In this document: positions 8,815-17,153 of the stretch, piece by piece
Numbering within the stretch: position 1 is the stretch's first letter
Layout: each line of letters begins with the position of its first letter
Assembly: GCF_000169175.1 (NCBI RefSeq)
Contig: NZ_AAWS01000004.1
Coordinates: 236,339 to 300,338, forward strand
Length of the DNA: 64,000 nucleotides
DNA from: Microscilla marina ATCC 23134
GTDB taxonomy: Bacteria; Bacteroidota; Bacteroidia; Cytophagales; Microscillaceae
Direction of reading: 5' to 3'
Notes under the pieces: model-generated
Told to the model about the DNA's origin: nothing
Database searches by the model: none
The model's input: the letters and a program-made list of their open reading frames with translations, nothing else
Made by a program: the position numbers and the translations under genes

Positions 8815-10401
8815 TTAGTTATGAATGGTAAGCCTCTGGTGCTTGTCAGAAAATATTACTGCTTTGTTGGTGGAATCTTTCAATGGGGAATAATCAACAG
8901 ATGGTTGTTCCTTGACTAACTCTATGGAGTGAATCATTTTTTCCTCATTTTTTTTTAATGCTTCAAGTGCAGCTTTGGCGTGTGGATGCGTAGCATTGAT
9001 ATTTATTATAGGGGCAGGATAATCTTGACCAATAGTACATTTATAAAAAATTTGTTCAATGGTAGTCATCTTGCTCAAATCGTGAATGAGCCCTGCTGGA
9101 ATGTTTTTAAGCTCAGGTACCCATTTTTTTATAAACTGGGCTTTAGGGTCACACTTTTTAGAGACTTTTATTGGGTTCAAAATTTTTACCTTATGGGTAT
9201 CTACAGCTCCCGCTTGCGCCTGAAAGCGAACAAAGTGTACTCCTGGTTCATAGTCTAAAAACTGTTGGCCAAGGTAATGTACACCAGTGTGCCATGATTG
9301 CCACAAATGGTGGGTAAGAAAAGACACGATTAATGAGCGCATTTGGAAGTTTAGATACCCTGTTTGGCGTATACAACGCATGCTTGCATCCACCAAAGGA
9401 AAACCTGTTTGCCCATTTTTCCAAGCCTCCAAGAGGTCATTTTTGTGATTTTGTTCCAATTGTAGGTACGCCTCGTTCCCTGCCTCAAACTCCAGGTAAT
9501 CTTCCATTTCAAATTTTTGTATGCATTGACAATGCATGCGCAAATGATGCAGGTATGTCTCGAAGTTGGCTCGATGAGGTGAGTCTATCATCAACTGTTG
9601 GCAATGCTGGTATACTTGCCGTACACTCAGGTTTCCCCATGCTAAATAAGGTGATAAATGGCTATTACTTTGGTTGCTTAATGCAGGTTGTTTATGTTGG
9701 GTAGTATATTGTACAATGCATTTTTTGCCAAATGCTTTGAGGTATTTTTGGGCACTGCGCATGCCTACTGGTTGGTAGTTTTTGGAGTAAAGGTGAATTT
9801 TTTGTCCGGTCACATAATCAAACAAAAAAGCAAAATCGGTCACTTCGTAAGGCATAGCCTTTAATTGGGCTAAGTTGGGCGTAGCCAGTGGTTCTTTCAT
9901 GAATATTTGCCAATCTTGTGCCCAACCTCGACGATTTTTCCTGCCCCTTTGTATGCCGTTTTGTTCAAACTCTTGCCACTCTATGTCTTTTTGTTCAAAA
10001 AACTGTTGCATTTGACGGTCACGGTCATAAGTCAACCGAATGCCTGTTTCCTGATGCGAAAAAACTTTGTCAATTTGGTGGGTTTTTAATATATACTCGA
10101 ATACATCAGGGACTTCAGCATGGAAGCAATGAAGCTTGACTTGATAGTCTTCCAGTTCAAAATTGAGGTCTTCTATAGATTGATACACAAATTGCCAATG
10201 GCGTATGTTCCAGTCAGGGCTTTGTTGCAAAGAGGGTTCAAAAACATACACAAGTAAAACAGGTAAACCCACTTCGATAGCAGCTTTGAGTGGGGCGTGG
10301 TCTTCGAGACGCAAATCGCGTTTAAACCATACCACATTGATCATAGAAGTGTCTTTGACAGGGGTATCAGTCGAATCGGCATTTTCTTTTGGCTGCTCCA
10401 T
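8815..10401 (-). CDS. Cryptochrome/photolyase family protein with altered flavin pocket
   Basis: The protein begins its photolyase antenna domain at VVWFKRDLRLEDHAPL and has the FAD domain in the C-terminal half (GQTGFPLVDASMRCIRQTG, then FLDYEPG, ILNPIKVSKKCDP, FIKKWVPEL). Classical photolyases repair pyrimidine dimers with blue light. Here the stretch that normally reads NNGGWQWAASTG is HFVRFQAQAG, so the flavin-facing Asn and the inner Trp of the electron-transfer triad are replaced. This matches the divergent QAG-type branch of the family, whose substrate I cannot settle. Start is uncertain: ATG at 10401 or 10344 (just before MINVVWF); an upstream TTG frame to 10461 is unlikely. A TATTTTTG -7 element lies at 10498-10505. 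Confidence 0.85.
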   Translation of the reverse strand: MEQPKENADSTDTPVKDTSMINVVWFKRDLRLEDHAPLKAAIEVGLPVLLVYVFEPSLQQSPDWNIRHWQFVYQSIEDLNFELEDYQVKLHCFHAEVPDVFEYILKTHQIDKVFSHQETGIRLTYDRDRQMQQFFEQKDIEWQEFEQNGIQRGRKNRRGWAQDWQIFMKEPLATPNLAQLKAMPYEVTDFAFLFDYVTGQKIHLYSKNYQPVGMRSAQKYLKAFGKKCIVQYTTQHKQPALSNQSNSHLSPYLAWGNLSVRQVYQHCQQLMIDSPHRANFETYLHHLRMHCQCIQKFEMEDYLEFEAGNEAYLQLEQNHKNDLLEAWKNGQTGFPLVDASMRCIRQTGYLNFQMRSLIVSFLTHHLWQSWHTGVHYLGQQFLDYEPGVHFVRFQAQAGAVDTHKVKILNPIKVSKKCDPKAQFIKKWVPELKNIPAGLIHDLSKMTTIEQIFYKCTIGQDYPAPIININATHPHAKAALEALKKNEEKMIHSIELVKEQPSVDYSPLKDSTNKAVIFSDKHQRLTIHN

Positions 10402-10497
10402 GCAATTACCCAAGGTTTTAGTGATAGTCCAGTGTATAAAAGTGAGGTACATTGACAACAATATGAGTATTTATAAAGTTTGCCTATCAATGTTTAG

Positions 10498-10505
10498 CAA
10501 AAATA
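10498..10505 (-). promoter_or_regulatory. Possible -7 element TATTTTTG for the photolyase gene
   Basis: Exact TAnnTTTG on the minus strand, about 97 bp before the ATG at 10401. No clear -33 TTTG. Confidence 0.35.
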
Positions 10506-10671
10506 CAAAACCCAAACAGATTTTGCTAACTTTTTGTGAGCGTTTGTGTATAAAATGGGCATATAAACTAAAGCAAGTACTATTTCCTTTAAAATTCCTC
10601 AAAAGCCCCCTTTAACACTACTTTAACAACTCAATAACTACTCAGTAACAGGGGATCTTTATACAAACTAA

Positions 10672-10679
10672 TATCTTTG
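10672..10679 (+). promoter_or_regulatory. -7 element TATCTTTG of the DUF2911 gene
   Basis: Exact TAnnTTTG match 47 bp before the ATG at 10727, a plausible distance for a short leader. A -33 TTTG is not clear. Confidence 0.45.
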
Positions 10680-10726
10680 AGACTTCAACTTAAAAAAACA
10701 AAACAAACATCTAATTCTGTAATCTT

Positions 10727-11599
10727 ATGAAGAATCACCTACGCTTATTGTTTTCAGCGATTTTCTTTTTGTCTGTCACTACATTGGCCATTGCTCAACC
10801 CAAACTACCTGCGCCTAGCCCTGGTGCTGAAGTAATGCAAACTGTAGGCTTGACCGATGTAAAAGTTGTATACTCTTCTCCGGCAGTAAAAGGACGTACT
10901 ATTTGGGGAGGACTCGAAAAATATGGCAAAGTATGGCGTGCTGGTGCTAATACTCCTACAAAGATTTCTTTTAGCAATGATGTGAAAATCAACGGTAAAA
11001 ATATTAAAAAAGGAGACTATGTGTTAATGCTCGACCTCAAAGACGCAAATAATTGGGAGTGGATGCTGGCTACTAAAGGAAGTGCCTTTGGTTTTAAGGA
11101 AGCCGATGTATTAGTAAGAACTAAAGCTACTGTCACTAAAGGTTTACGCAACAGAGAGCGTTTGACTTATTATATTTCTGCTGGTACCAACGGTAAAGGT
11201 ACTGTGAATCTTCGCTGGGAAAAAATAGAAGCTTCTTTCTCTTTTACAAGCGACATAAAAGGACCTTTGATGGCAAGTGTAAAGAAATTTGCTGGTCAGG
11301 CAAACTGGTTCAATTTAGGGAATACTGGTTACCAAGTGGTGTTAAACTCTGACAAAGAAAAAGACCTGAAACTAGCCAAAGGTATGATTGATGCTTCGGT
11401 AGCTATGGGCGGCGAAAATATGATCAACACCTGGTGGAAGGCCGAATTGATGGCTAAAATGGGCAAGAAAAAAGAAGCTTATACACTAGGTAAAAAGGTA
11501 AAAGAGCTATACGCCAAGGAAAAACGCAATGGTTGGAAAAACTTCTACAAAAACACCATTGATCCAAGTCTTTCTAAAGGAATGAAAGCGTGGAAATAA
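10727..11599 (+). CDS. DUF2911 domain exported protein
   Basis: A 290-residue exported protein. Residues 1-23 form a signal peptide ending AIAQ. The DUF2911 domain follows (about 30-180), recognised by VKVVYSSPAVKGRTIWGGLEKYGKVWRAGANxPT, written here only as its landmarks: YSSPxxKGR, YGxxWRAGAN and the later WEWML. The last 100 residues look like an alpha-helical TPR-type segment (KGMIDASVAMGGENMINTWWKAELMAKMGKKKEA). The biochemical role of DUF2911 is unknown; it is common in Bacteroidota periplasm. Own promoter (10672) and terminator (11626) suggest a single-gene transcript. Confidence 0.85.
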   Translation: MKNHLRLLFSAIFFLSVTTLAIAQPKLPAPSPGAEVMQTVGLTDVKVVYSSPAVKGRTIWGGLEKYGKVWRAGANTPTKISFSNDVKINGKNIKKGDYVLMLDLKDANNWEWMLATKGSAFGFKEADVLVRTKATVTKGLRNRERLTYYISAGTNGKGTVNLRWEKIEASFSFTSDIKGPLMASVKKFAGQANWFNLGNTGYQVVLNSDKEKDLKLAKGMIDASVAMGGENMINTWWKAELMAKMGKKKEAYTLGKKVKELYAKEKRNGWKNFYKNTIDPSLSKGMKAWK

Positions 11600-11625
11600 T
11601 TTGAATATATTGATATATTAGCGAG

Positions 11626-11650
11626 GGGAAATGAGAGTTTCCCTTTTTTT
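11626..11650 (+). terminator. Rho-independent terminator of the DUF2911 gene
   Basis: GGGAAA (11626-11631) pairs with TTTCCC (11638-11643) over a 6-base loop, followed by seven T residues. Confidence 0.8.
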
Positions 11651-11746
11651 GTGACTTTTTTGTAACAATACCTACAGTGTGGCTATTGAACAACGAAAAG
11701 TTGCATTGAACAAAGCATATCCCTATTACTCAAAATACATATTCTT

Positions 11747-14263
11747 ATGGCAAAACTTAATACTTTGTTTTTGCTGGTTTTGACCTTGGTTTTTGGTACT
11801 TGCCTTACGGCAAAAGCCCAATCTTTGGCAGAACCTCGCCCCCAAATGAATGCTGCCGAAATAAAGCTGGCACTCAAAAAGCTACAAGTAACTGGTACCG
11901 CAATGTACCTTGCTGCTCACCCAGACGACGAAAACACCCGTTTGATTGCCTATCTTGCCAAAGGGCGGTTGTACCGAACGGCTTACTTAGCCTTGACACG
12001 TGGCGATGGAGGGCAAAACCTGATAGGTACTGAGGTAAGAGAATTGTTGGGAGTTATTCGCACTCAGGAGCTATTGGCTGCTCGCCGTACTGATGGAGGA
12101 CAACAGTTTTTTACCCGTGCCAATGACTTTGGTTACTCAAAGAATACCGAGGAAACCCAGCAGATATGGGACAAGGAAAAAGTAAAGGCTGATATGGTAT
12201 GGGTTATCCGTAAGTTTCAGCCCGATGTAATCATTACCCGCTTTTCGCACAATGAGTTTACCAAACGCAATCATGGCCACCATGTGACCTCAGCAGTATT
12301 TGGTGCCGAAATAAGCAAATTGGCTGCTGATCCTACCAAATATCCTGAACAATTGAAATATGTAAAAGTATGGAAACCCAAGCGGGTTGTTTGGAACACC
12401 TATCGTCATTATATGCGGTTTACTGGAGCAAAAACAAAACCTGACATGTCGAAATATCCCAAAGTAGACGCAGGTACATACAATGTATTGTTAGGTAAAG
12501 GTTATGGCGAAATAGCTGCCGAAAGTCGTAGTATGCACCGTAGTCAGGGGTTTGGGTCTGCCAAACGTCGTGGGGTGCAATATGAATACTTTGAACATGT
12601 AGATGGTGACAAAGTAAGCGGTGGACAAGCCGATTTGTTTGAGGGGATAGATGTTACCTGGAAGCGGGTCAAAGGAGGCAAAAAGTTAATCCCGATATTG
12701 GCAAAAGCCTATAAAGAGTTTGATGTGCAAAACCCCGCCAAAATAATTCCTACCTTGACCAAAGCTTATAAACTGATGCAAAAACTACCCCAGTCGGCAT
12801 TGGTACAGGCCAAGTTGGAAGAACTCAAAAATGTGATTTTTCAGTGTGCAGGGGTATGGTACGAGGCACTTAGTCCAGTGTATGGAGTAGCTGCTGGTGA
12901 CAAGGTTCAGTTAAATGTGCAGATAATCAAGCGTTCAGACTATCCAGTTACTTTACAAAAAATAGATGCTGTATCTGCGGAAAACAATGTATCTAAAGTG
13001 CTTAAGGATAATCGTTTAGAACGAATTAAGCTAAGTGTAACCATCCCTGCCAATGCTCAAAACTCTCAGCCTTATTGGTTGCACGAGCGTGCCGATAAAG
13101 GGATGTTTAAGGTAAAAGAACAAATATTGATTGGTTTACCTGAAAATAAGCCTGCCATTCCGGTAAAGTTTACTTTTAAGGTTGGTGATTTGATGTTGAC
13201 AGATATGGCTCCTGTATTTCATAAGTGGGTGATCCCGCAAAGGGGAGAGCGTTACCGTGCCTTAGAGATTACGCCACCAGTGACTGCCAATATTGTCAAT
13301 CCAGTATATTTGTTTACCAGTCAAGCCCAAAGTATAGAGGTGGTGGTAAAAGCACATACCCACAATTTTGTTGGGAAAGTAGCTTTACAATTGCCCAAAG
13401 GCTGGAAAAGTAGCCCTACATCGGCAGAAGTAAACCTGAAAGAGAAGTACCAAGAGCAAAAGATTAGCTTTAAAGTAACCCCTCCCGCTCAGGCGTCTGA
13501 AGGTGTAGCAAAGGCAATAGTAACGGCAGGGGGCAAAGTTTATACTTATGGTTTGCTCACCATTGATTATCCTCATATTCCTATCCAAACTATATTTCCG
13601 GTGGCAAAAGCCAAAATTGCCAAACTTAAAATTGCCAAAAAAGGGGAGTTGATTGGGTATATTATGGGAGCAGGCGACAAAGTGCCTGAGTCGTTGCGTC
13701 AGATTGGTTATAAGGTAGATTTACTAAAAGATGCAGATATTACAGCAGCCAACCTAAAAAAGTACGATGCTGTAATGGTAGGTATTAGGGCTTATAATAC
13801 CAAAAAACGTATGAAGTTTCACCAAAAAACGTTGCTTGACTATGTGAAAAGTGGAGGCAATATGGTCGTGCAATACAATACTAGTCGTCGTACAGTGACC
13901 AAGCAGCTAGGCCCTTACCCTTTGAAACTTTCACGCGATAGAGTAACTGTAGAAGAGGCAAAAATGAGTTTTGTTGCGCCCAAACACCCAGTACTAAACA
14001 CTCCTAATAAATTGACTGCTGCTGACTTTGACCATTGGGTACAGGAGCGTGGATTGTATTTTCCTAATCAGTGGGATGAGAAATACCAGCCTATTTTTTC
14101 GTGCAATGATCCGGGTGAAAGCCCCAAAAAGGGTAGCTTGCTGATTGCCAAATATGGCAAAGGTTATTATGCTTATACTGGACTGTCGTTTTTTCGCGAA
14201 TTGCCAGCAGGCGTAGCAGGAGCCTACCGTTTACTTGCCAATATCTTGTCTTTAGGTAAATAA
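11747..14263 (+). CDS. Exported PIG-L/LmbE deacetylase with ThuA-like C-terminus
   Basis: An 838-residue exported enzyme. The signal peptide ends TAKAQ near residue 25. The PIG-L domain (about 48-290) has the zinc-site motif AHPDDE (57-62) and a distal HGHH (176-179), so an active N-acetylglucosamine-type de-N-acetylase or amidase is likely. A central beta-rich region (about 370-620) includes an NPCBM/NEW3-like segment. The C-terminus (about 640-838) resembles a ThuA/class I amidotransferase fold (LGYIMGAGD, YDAVMVGIRAYN, VKSGGNMVVQYN), but without an obvious catalytic Cys. Such fusions are frequent in Cytophagales and are presumed to act on glycans in the periplasm; the substrate is unknown. 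Confidence 0.85.
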   Translation: MAKLNTLFLLVLTLVFGTCLTAKAQSLAEPRPQMNAAEIKLALKKLQVTGTAMYLAAHPDDENTRLIAYLAKGRLYRTAYLALTRGDGGQNLIGTEVRELLGVIRTQELLAARRTDGGQQFFTRANDFGYSKNTEETQQIWDKEKVKADMVWVIRKFQPDVIITRFSHNEFTKRNHGHHVTSAVFGAEISKLAADPTKYPEQLKYVKVWKPKRVVWNTYRHYMRFTGAKTKPDMSKYPKVDAGTYNVLLGKGYGEIAAESRSMHRSQGFGSAKRRGVQYEYFEHVDGDKVSGGQADLFEGIDVTWKRVKGGKKLIPILAKAYKEFDVQNPAKIIPTLTKAYKLMQKLPQSALVQAKLEELKNVIFQCAGVWYEALSPVYGVAAGDKVQLNVQIIKRSDYPVTLQKIDAVSAENNVSKVLKDNRLERIKLSVTIPANAQNSQPYWLHERADKGMFKVKEQILIGLPENKPAIPVKFTFKVGDLMLTDMAPVFHKWVIPQRGERYRALEITPPVTANIVNPVYLFTSQAQSIEVVVKAHTHNFVGKVALQLPKGWKSSPTSAEVNLKEKYQEQKISFKVTPPAQASEGVAKAIVTAGGKVYTYGLLTIDYPHIPIQTIFPVAKAKIAKLKIAKKGELIGYIMGAGDKVPESLRQIGYKVDLLKDADITAANLKKYDAVMVGIRAYNTKKRMKFHQKTLLDYVKSGGNMVVQYNTSRRTVTKQLGPYPLKLSRDRVTVEEAKMSFVAPKHPVLNTPNKLTAADFDHWVQERGLYFPNQWDEKYQPIFSCNDPGESPKKGSLLIAKYGKGYYAYTGLSFFRELPAGVAGAYRLLANILSLGK

Positions 14264-14271
14264 AAGAGAGC

Positions 14272-14304
14272 ATATCCTCCCAACCTCATTTCTTGGGAGG
14301 ATAT
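14272..14304. terminator. Strong bidirectional terminator
   Basis: ATATCCTCCCAA (14272-14283) pairs perfectly over 12 bp with TTGGGAGGATAT (14293-14304), followed by TATTTTTAT. It serves the PIG-L gene and, read the other way, the gene ending at 14324. Confidence 0.85.
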
Positions 14305-14323
14305 TATTTTTATATTCTCAGAA

Positions 14324-14857
14324 TTATTTGAGAGAGGCAAGAACAAGTTGCATGATTTTCTCAATACTTACCAGTTTTAGTTTCAAGTCTGCTACTTCAT
14401 CTTGCAATGATGTAACTTTTGCTGATAATTCCTGCTCAAGGGCAGTATTTCCAGGCAGTGATTGATTCAGGAGCCCTGTACTTTCTTGCGAAGTGTTTGA
14501 GCCAGTCAGAGTTCTTGGTGGCACAGAGGCAGAATGAATCTTTATTCCTTTGGGTATCTCGCCAAGTAAACGATCTACTTCGGCCATTTCGGCTTCCACA
14601 TCTATTCTAAACTCGGCAACGCTTGTGTAATTAGTATACGAGTCGTTGATTTCCAGTACATCTCGTTTTGCAGAGGAATTAAGAGTAGTAGCAGGAGTAG
14701 ATGTTTGATTGAGCGATTGTGTAGCAGAATTGGAATCCAGGTTAGCAAACAATCGGTCAACCTCGGCCATTTCAGCTTCTACATCTAACCTAAACTCAGG
14801 TAGATTAGTGAAGTTGGTATAATCGTCGTTAATATTTAAATTATGCTTGTTTTCCAA
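14324..14857 (-). CDS. Hypothetical acidic protein with two internal repeats and a C-terminal coiled coil
   Basis: Unknown family, about 177 residues. Two copies of a module of roughly 28 residues, INDxYTNxTxxxEFRxDVEAE followed by MAEVDRL, lie at about residues 9-36 and 69-96, joined by a Ser/Thr/Asn linker. Residues 130-177 form a Leu-heptad coiled coil (LEQELSAKVTSLQDEVADL). No signal peptide. The only start in the frame is TTG at 14857. Codons upstream keep coding character (QSLDKQLENFDLTAKE) back to a TAA at about 14906 without any ATG, so either TTG is used or the 5' end is damaged. First member of a cluster of small unknown genes. Confidence 0.6.
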   Translation of the reverse strand: MENKHNLNINDDYTNFTNLPEFRLDVEAEMAEVDRLFANLDSNSATQSLNQTSTPATTLNSSAKRDVLEINDSYTNYTSVAEFRIDVEAEMAEVDRLLGEIPKGIKIHSASVPPRTLTGSNTSQESTGLLNQSLPGNTALEQELSAKVTSLQDEVADLKLKLVSIEKIMQLVLASLK

Positions 14858-15343
14858 TTCTTTAGCAGTTAAATCAAAGTTTTCAAGTTGTTTGTCAAGT
14901 GATTGTTACGCAATAATTGCTCCTTTTTACTTTAATTAGCTTGGCAGTATTGGCACTTTGTTTTGTAGCTTTGTCTCCTTAAAAAACAATCAAATAGCAT
15001 AGCAAAGTTCAGCTCAACAAAGCTAAAGGGAACCCCTATTTTGAACAAGTCACTAAATACACTGGAACTTAAATTTTTATTTTAATGATGGGTTTTTAAA
15101 AATTAAACCACCTTAAAATCAGCTATTTAGTTCTGACAGGTTTTCGGAACCTGTCAGAACTGGTCAAGTGTTATAGTGTTAAATTATTTTGTTCCAAGGT
15201 ACTATATACATTGTCTACTAAATTTGATAATATTCCATTTCTTGTATGGTCTTATCGAAGCGAGACAATACAATGCCCTCTTTGGCAAAGGCTTGGAGAG
15301 TTTTTAAGAAAATATCAAGTCATTTAGTGCAATGTACTAAGGC
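14858..15343. other. 486-bp gap with a 13-bp perfect hairpin
   Basis: No convincing gene. The landmark is a perfect palindrome: 15130-15142 (GTTCTGACAGGTT) pairs with 15148-15160 over a TTCGG loop. It is not followed by a T run, so it looks more like a dispersed palindromic repeat or RNA-processing element than a terminator. The rest is AT-rich. Confidence 0.6.
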
Positions 15344-15679
15344 TTAGCGCATCATTTCTCGGTAAGGAGGAAAATACTCAGTTGCTTTATGTTGGTATTT
15401 AAATACTTCCTCTACTACCTTCATTCCCTGATGGGTAATACTTGCCTGGTACTGGGTTTGACTTCCGGTACCAGAAGTAGCCATAGAAGGATGCATACGT
15501 ATCAATTCGTGCATATACAAATATTTGTAGGCGGCTTGAAAAGCCATATTACTGATACCTACATTAGAGGCCAATTCCTGAATGTTGGCTATAAAGTCCA
15601 TGTCAGAATTGCTAGTCTTGTATAATTCCATAAGAATCTGAAAACGATAAATTTGATTCTCTTGCACAATATTTTGCAT
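15344..15679 (-). CDS. Small winged-helix-like protein, paralogue of the 16315 gene
   Basis: A 111-residue protein that I cannot assign to a named family. It aligns end to end with the product at 16315-16632: RFQILMELYKTSNSDMD against RFRILFELYKRSNADID, YKYLYMHELIR against WKYLQMEELIR, ITHQGMKVVEEVF against LTHSGLKAIEEVF, and YFPPYREM against YFPAFREM at the C-terminus. The order helix, helix, helix, then a hairpin (YQASITHQG) followed by a helix fits a winged-helix DNA-binding or effector-binding fold, as in PadR/MarR relatives. That fold is inferred by eye only. Confidence 0.65.
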   Translation of the reverse strand: MQNIVQENQIYRFQILMELYKTSNSDMDFIANIQELASNVGISNMAFQAAYKYLYMHELIRMHPSMATSGTGSQTQYQASITHQGMKVVEEVFKYQHKATEYFPPYREMMR

Positions 15680-15740
15680 GTACGTTGATATTTTAAAAAG
15701 TTAATACTATCTAGAAAAGAAATAAAATGAATACAACCAT

Positions 15741-16097
15741 ATGAACAAGCGTCAAATTACCTTCAAGTTATTGGCCAATAAAGCGAGATACCTGGCGGTT
15801 CATATTGTAGCACTTCATCAAGATCTAACCCTCAATCATAAGGAGTTTTACTTATCCCAAAAGCTCATAGAGAATGGGACAATCATCGGCGAAAAAATCA
15901 CAGAAATGTCAAGCTTGTCTTCTACTGAAGCGATTCTCCAACATATTTCTCAGGTTTTAGACTATCTGCATAAAACACATTATTGGCTCAATCTGCTTTT
16001 TGAATCAGGTAGAGTAAGTGAATCTGATTATGACCTTGTACATCAGGAACTTGCTCAGCTTGAACAAATTATTCAGGAGAATTTCACGATTACCTAA
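15741..16097 (+). CDS. Four-helix-bundle protein (23S rRNA intervening-sequence protein-like)
   Basis: A 118-residue, wholly helical protein. The pattern FKLLANKARYLAVHIVALHQ, EFYLSQKLIENGTIIGEKI, ILQHISQVLDYLHKTHYWLNLLFESG and a final YDLVHQELAQLEQII matches the four-helix-bundle family named after proteins encoded in 23S rRNA intervening sequences (landmarks: L-x-K-AR at the start, SxxLIxxGTxIGxxI, TxYWLxLLxESG). Here it is free-standing. The biochemical role of the family is unsettled. It is on the opposite strand to all its neighbours, between two paralogous winged-helix-like genes. Confidence 0.75.
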   Translation: MNKRQITFKLLANKARYLAVHIVALHQDLTLNHKEFYLSQKLIENGTIIGEKITEMSSLSSTEAILQHISQVLDYLHKTHYWLNLLFESGRVSESDYDLVHQELAQLEQIIQENFTIT

Positions 16098-16314
16098 GTA
16101 CTGTATTTTAGCGTGTAAGGTGATGGGATGTTTGAGGTTTTGAAATACATTTCAGTACAATAAAAACCAGTGACTACAAGGCAAACCAAACCTTTGGTGT
16201 TATCAGGGGGCAGTGCCTATGACTAAAATTACCGTCATCAGTCCATCTCTATCACATTGTTAGCAAATCAAAGGTGAGCATTTTTTCACCCATGGCAGCT
16301 AGGCTAACAAGTAC

Positions 16315-16632
16315 TTAATGTTGCATCTCACGAAAAGCCGGAAAGTAATACGTTGGCTCGTTTTCGTTAAAAAAGACTTCTTCTATGGCTTTGAGGCCTG
16401 AATGGGTCAAACAAGCTTGGTATCTTCCTGTTGAGCCTCCAAAGCGCACTCGAATAAGTTCTTCCATTTGTAAATATTTCCAGGCAGGCAAAAAGTCCAG
16501 TAGTTTGATTCCTTGGCTCATAGAAAGCTCCCGTAAATCATATACTGTATCTATATCGGCGTTGCTCCTCTTATAAAGTTCGAAGAGAATCCGAAAACGA
16601 TGCCATTGCCGGTCGAACACTATTTGAAACAT
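16315..16632 (-). CDS. Small winged-helix-like protein, paralogue of the 15344 gene
   Basis: A 105-residue paralogue of the protein at 15344-15679, with about half of positions alike over the full length (RFRILFELYKRSNADID, WKYLQMEELIRVRFGGS, LTHSGLKAIEEVF, YFPAFREMQH). A TGRYQACLTHSG hairpin sits before the last helix, as expected for a wing. It lies 23 bp downstream of the gene at 16656 in the same direction, so the two could be cotranscribed. No signal peptide; cytoplasmic. Function unknown. Confidence 0.65.
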   Translation of the reverse strand: MFQIVFDRQWHRFRILFELYKRSNADIDTVYDLRELSMSQGIKLLDFLPAWKYLQMEELIRVRFGGSTGRYQACLTHSGLKAIEEVFFNENEPTYYFPAFREMQH

Positions 16633-16655
16633 GGCATAAATTATTTATTAGTTAT

Positions 16656-17105
16656 TTAAGTTGTAATTGCTTCCTTAAGAGACTCGCACATTTTAATATC
16701 CATTTGATGTACTGTGCTATTAGGGTACTTTCTCCTTATCTCGGTTCGCCCTACTTCCACACATTTTCGAAACCATTCTTCAGTAGTAAATAGTTTTCGG
16801 TGTATTCTCAACCCAAATTTTTCTTCCATTTTAGGCTTCCAAACTGCATAATACCATTCCATGGAAGGTTGATGAAATCCTCTAATTACTCGTTTATCGA
16901 AGACGAATTTTCTACAACCAAATTGCTTGATGAGTAGTCCTTTTTGTAATAGTAGATTTTTAAAATCCTCGATAGGCATGTATGGCAGTAATACTTCGCA
17001 AATAAAAATTTGTGTGCTTTGACTCACATAAATTTTTCCAGTTTTATCTTCATACTGGGTAACAAAACCATTTTCCTGAAGGATTCTTAAGTCATCTTGT
17101 ATCAT
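16656..17105 (-). CDS. Hypothetical STAS-like protein, 149 aa
   Basis: Unknown family. From residue 31 the order of elements and several positions follow the protein at 19302: IFICEV, then DFKNLLLQ, then CRKFVFDKR, then MEWYYAVWKPKMEEKFGLRIHRK, compared with IFIIES, DFRGLFQE, VDKWFLDLQ and IDWVVEEWIPKITKAIGCKHHIAF. Alternating strand and helix with a tryptophan pair before WKPK suggests a STAS/SpoIIAA-like fold. The first 30 residues (LRILQENGFVTQYEDKTGKI) differ. It lies 48 bp downstream of the SpoIIE-like gene at 17154 and 23 bp upstream of 16315 in the same direction, so an operon 17154-16656-16315 is plausible. Confidence 0.55.
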   Translation of the reverse strand: MIQDDLRILQENGFVTQYEDKTGKIYVSQSTQIFICEVLLPYMPIEDFKNLLLQKGLLIKQFGCRKFVFDKRVIRGFHQPSMEWYYAVWKPKMEEKFGLRIHRKLFTTEEWFRKCVEVGRTEIRRKYPNSTVHQMDIKMCESLKEAITT

Positions 17106-17153
17106 CTTAATTCGTGAATTTTCGTGTTAAAACAGCAAAAGTGAATCAATTGG

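Noticed and set aside
8250..8831. 193-codon frame inside the MATE gene
   Set aside because: Out-of-frame shadow of a well conserved transporter, Arg/Cys/His/Ser rich and without homology to anything recognised.
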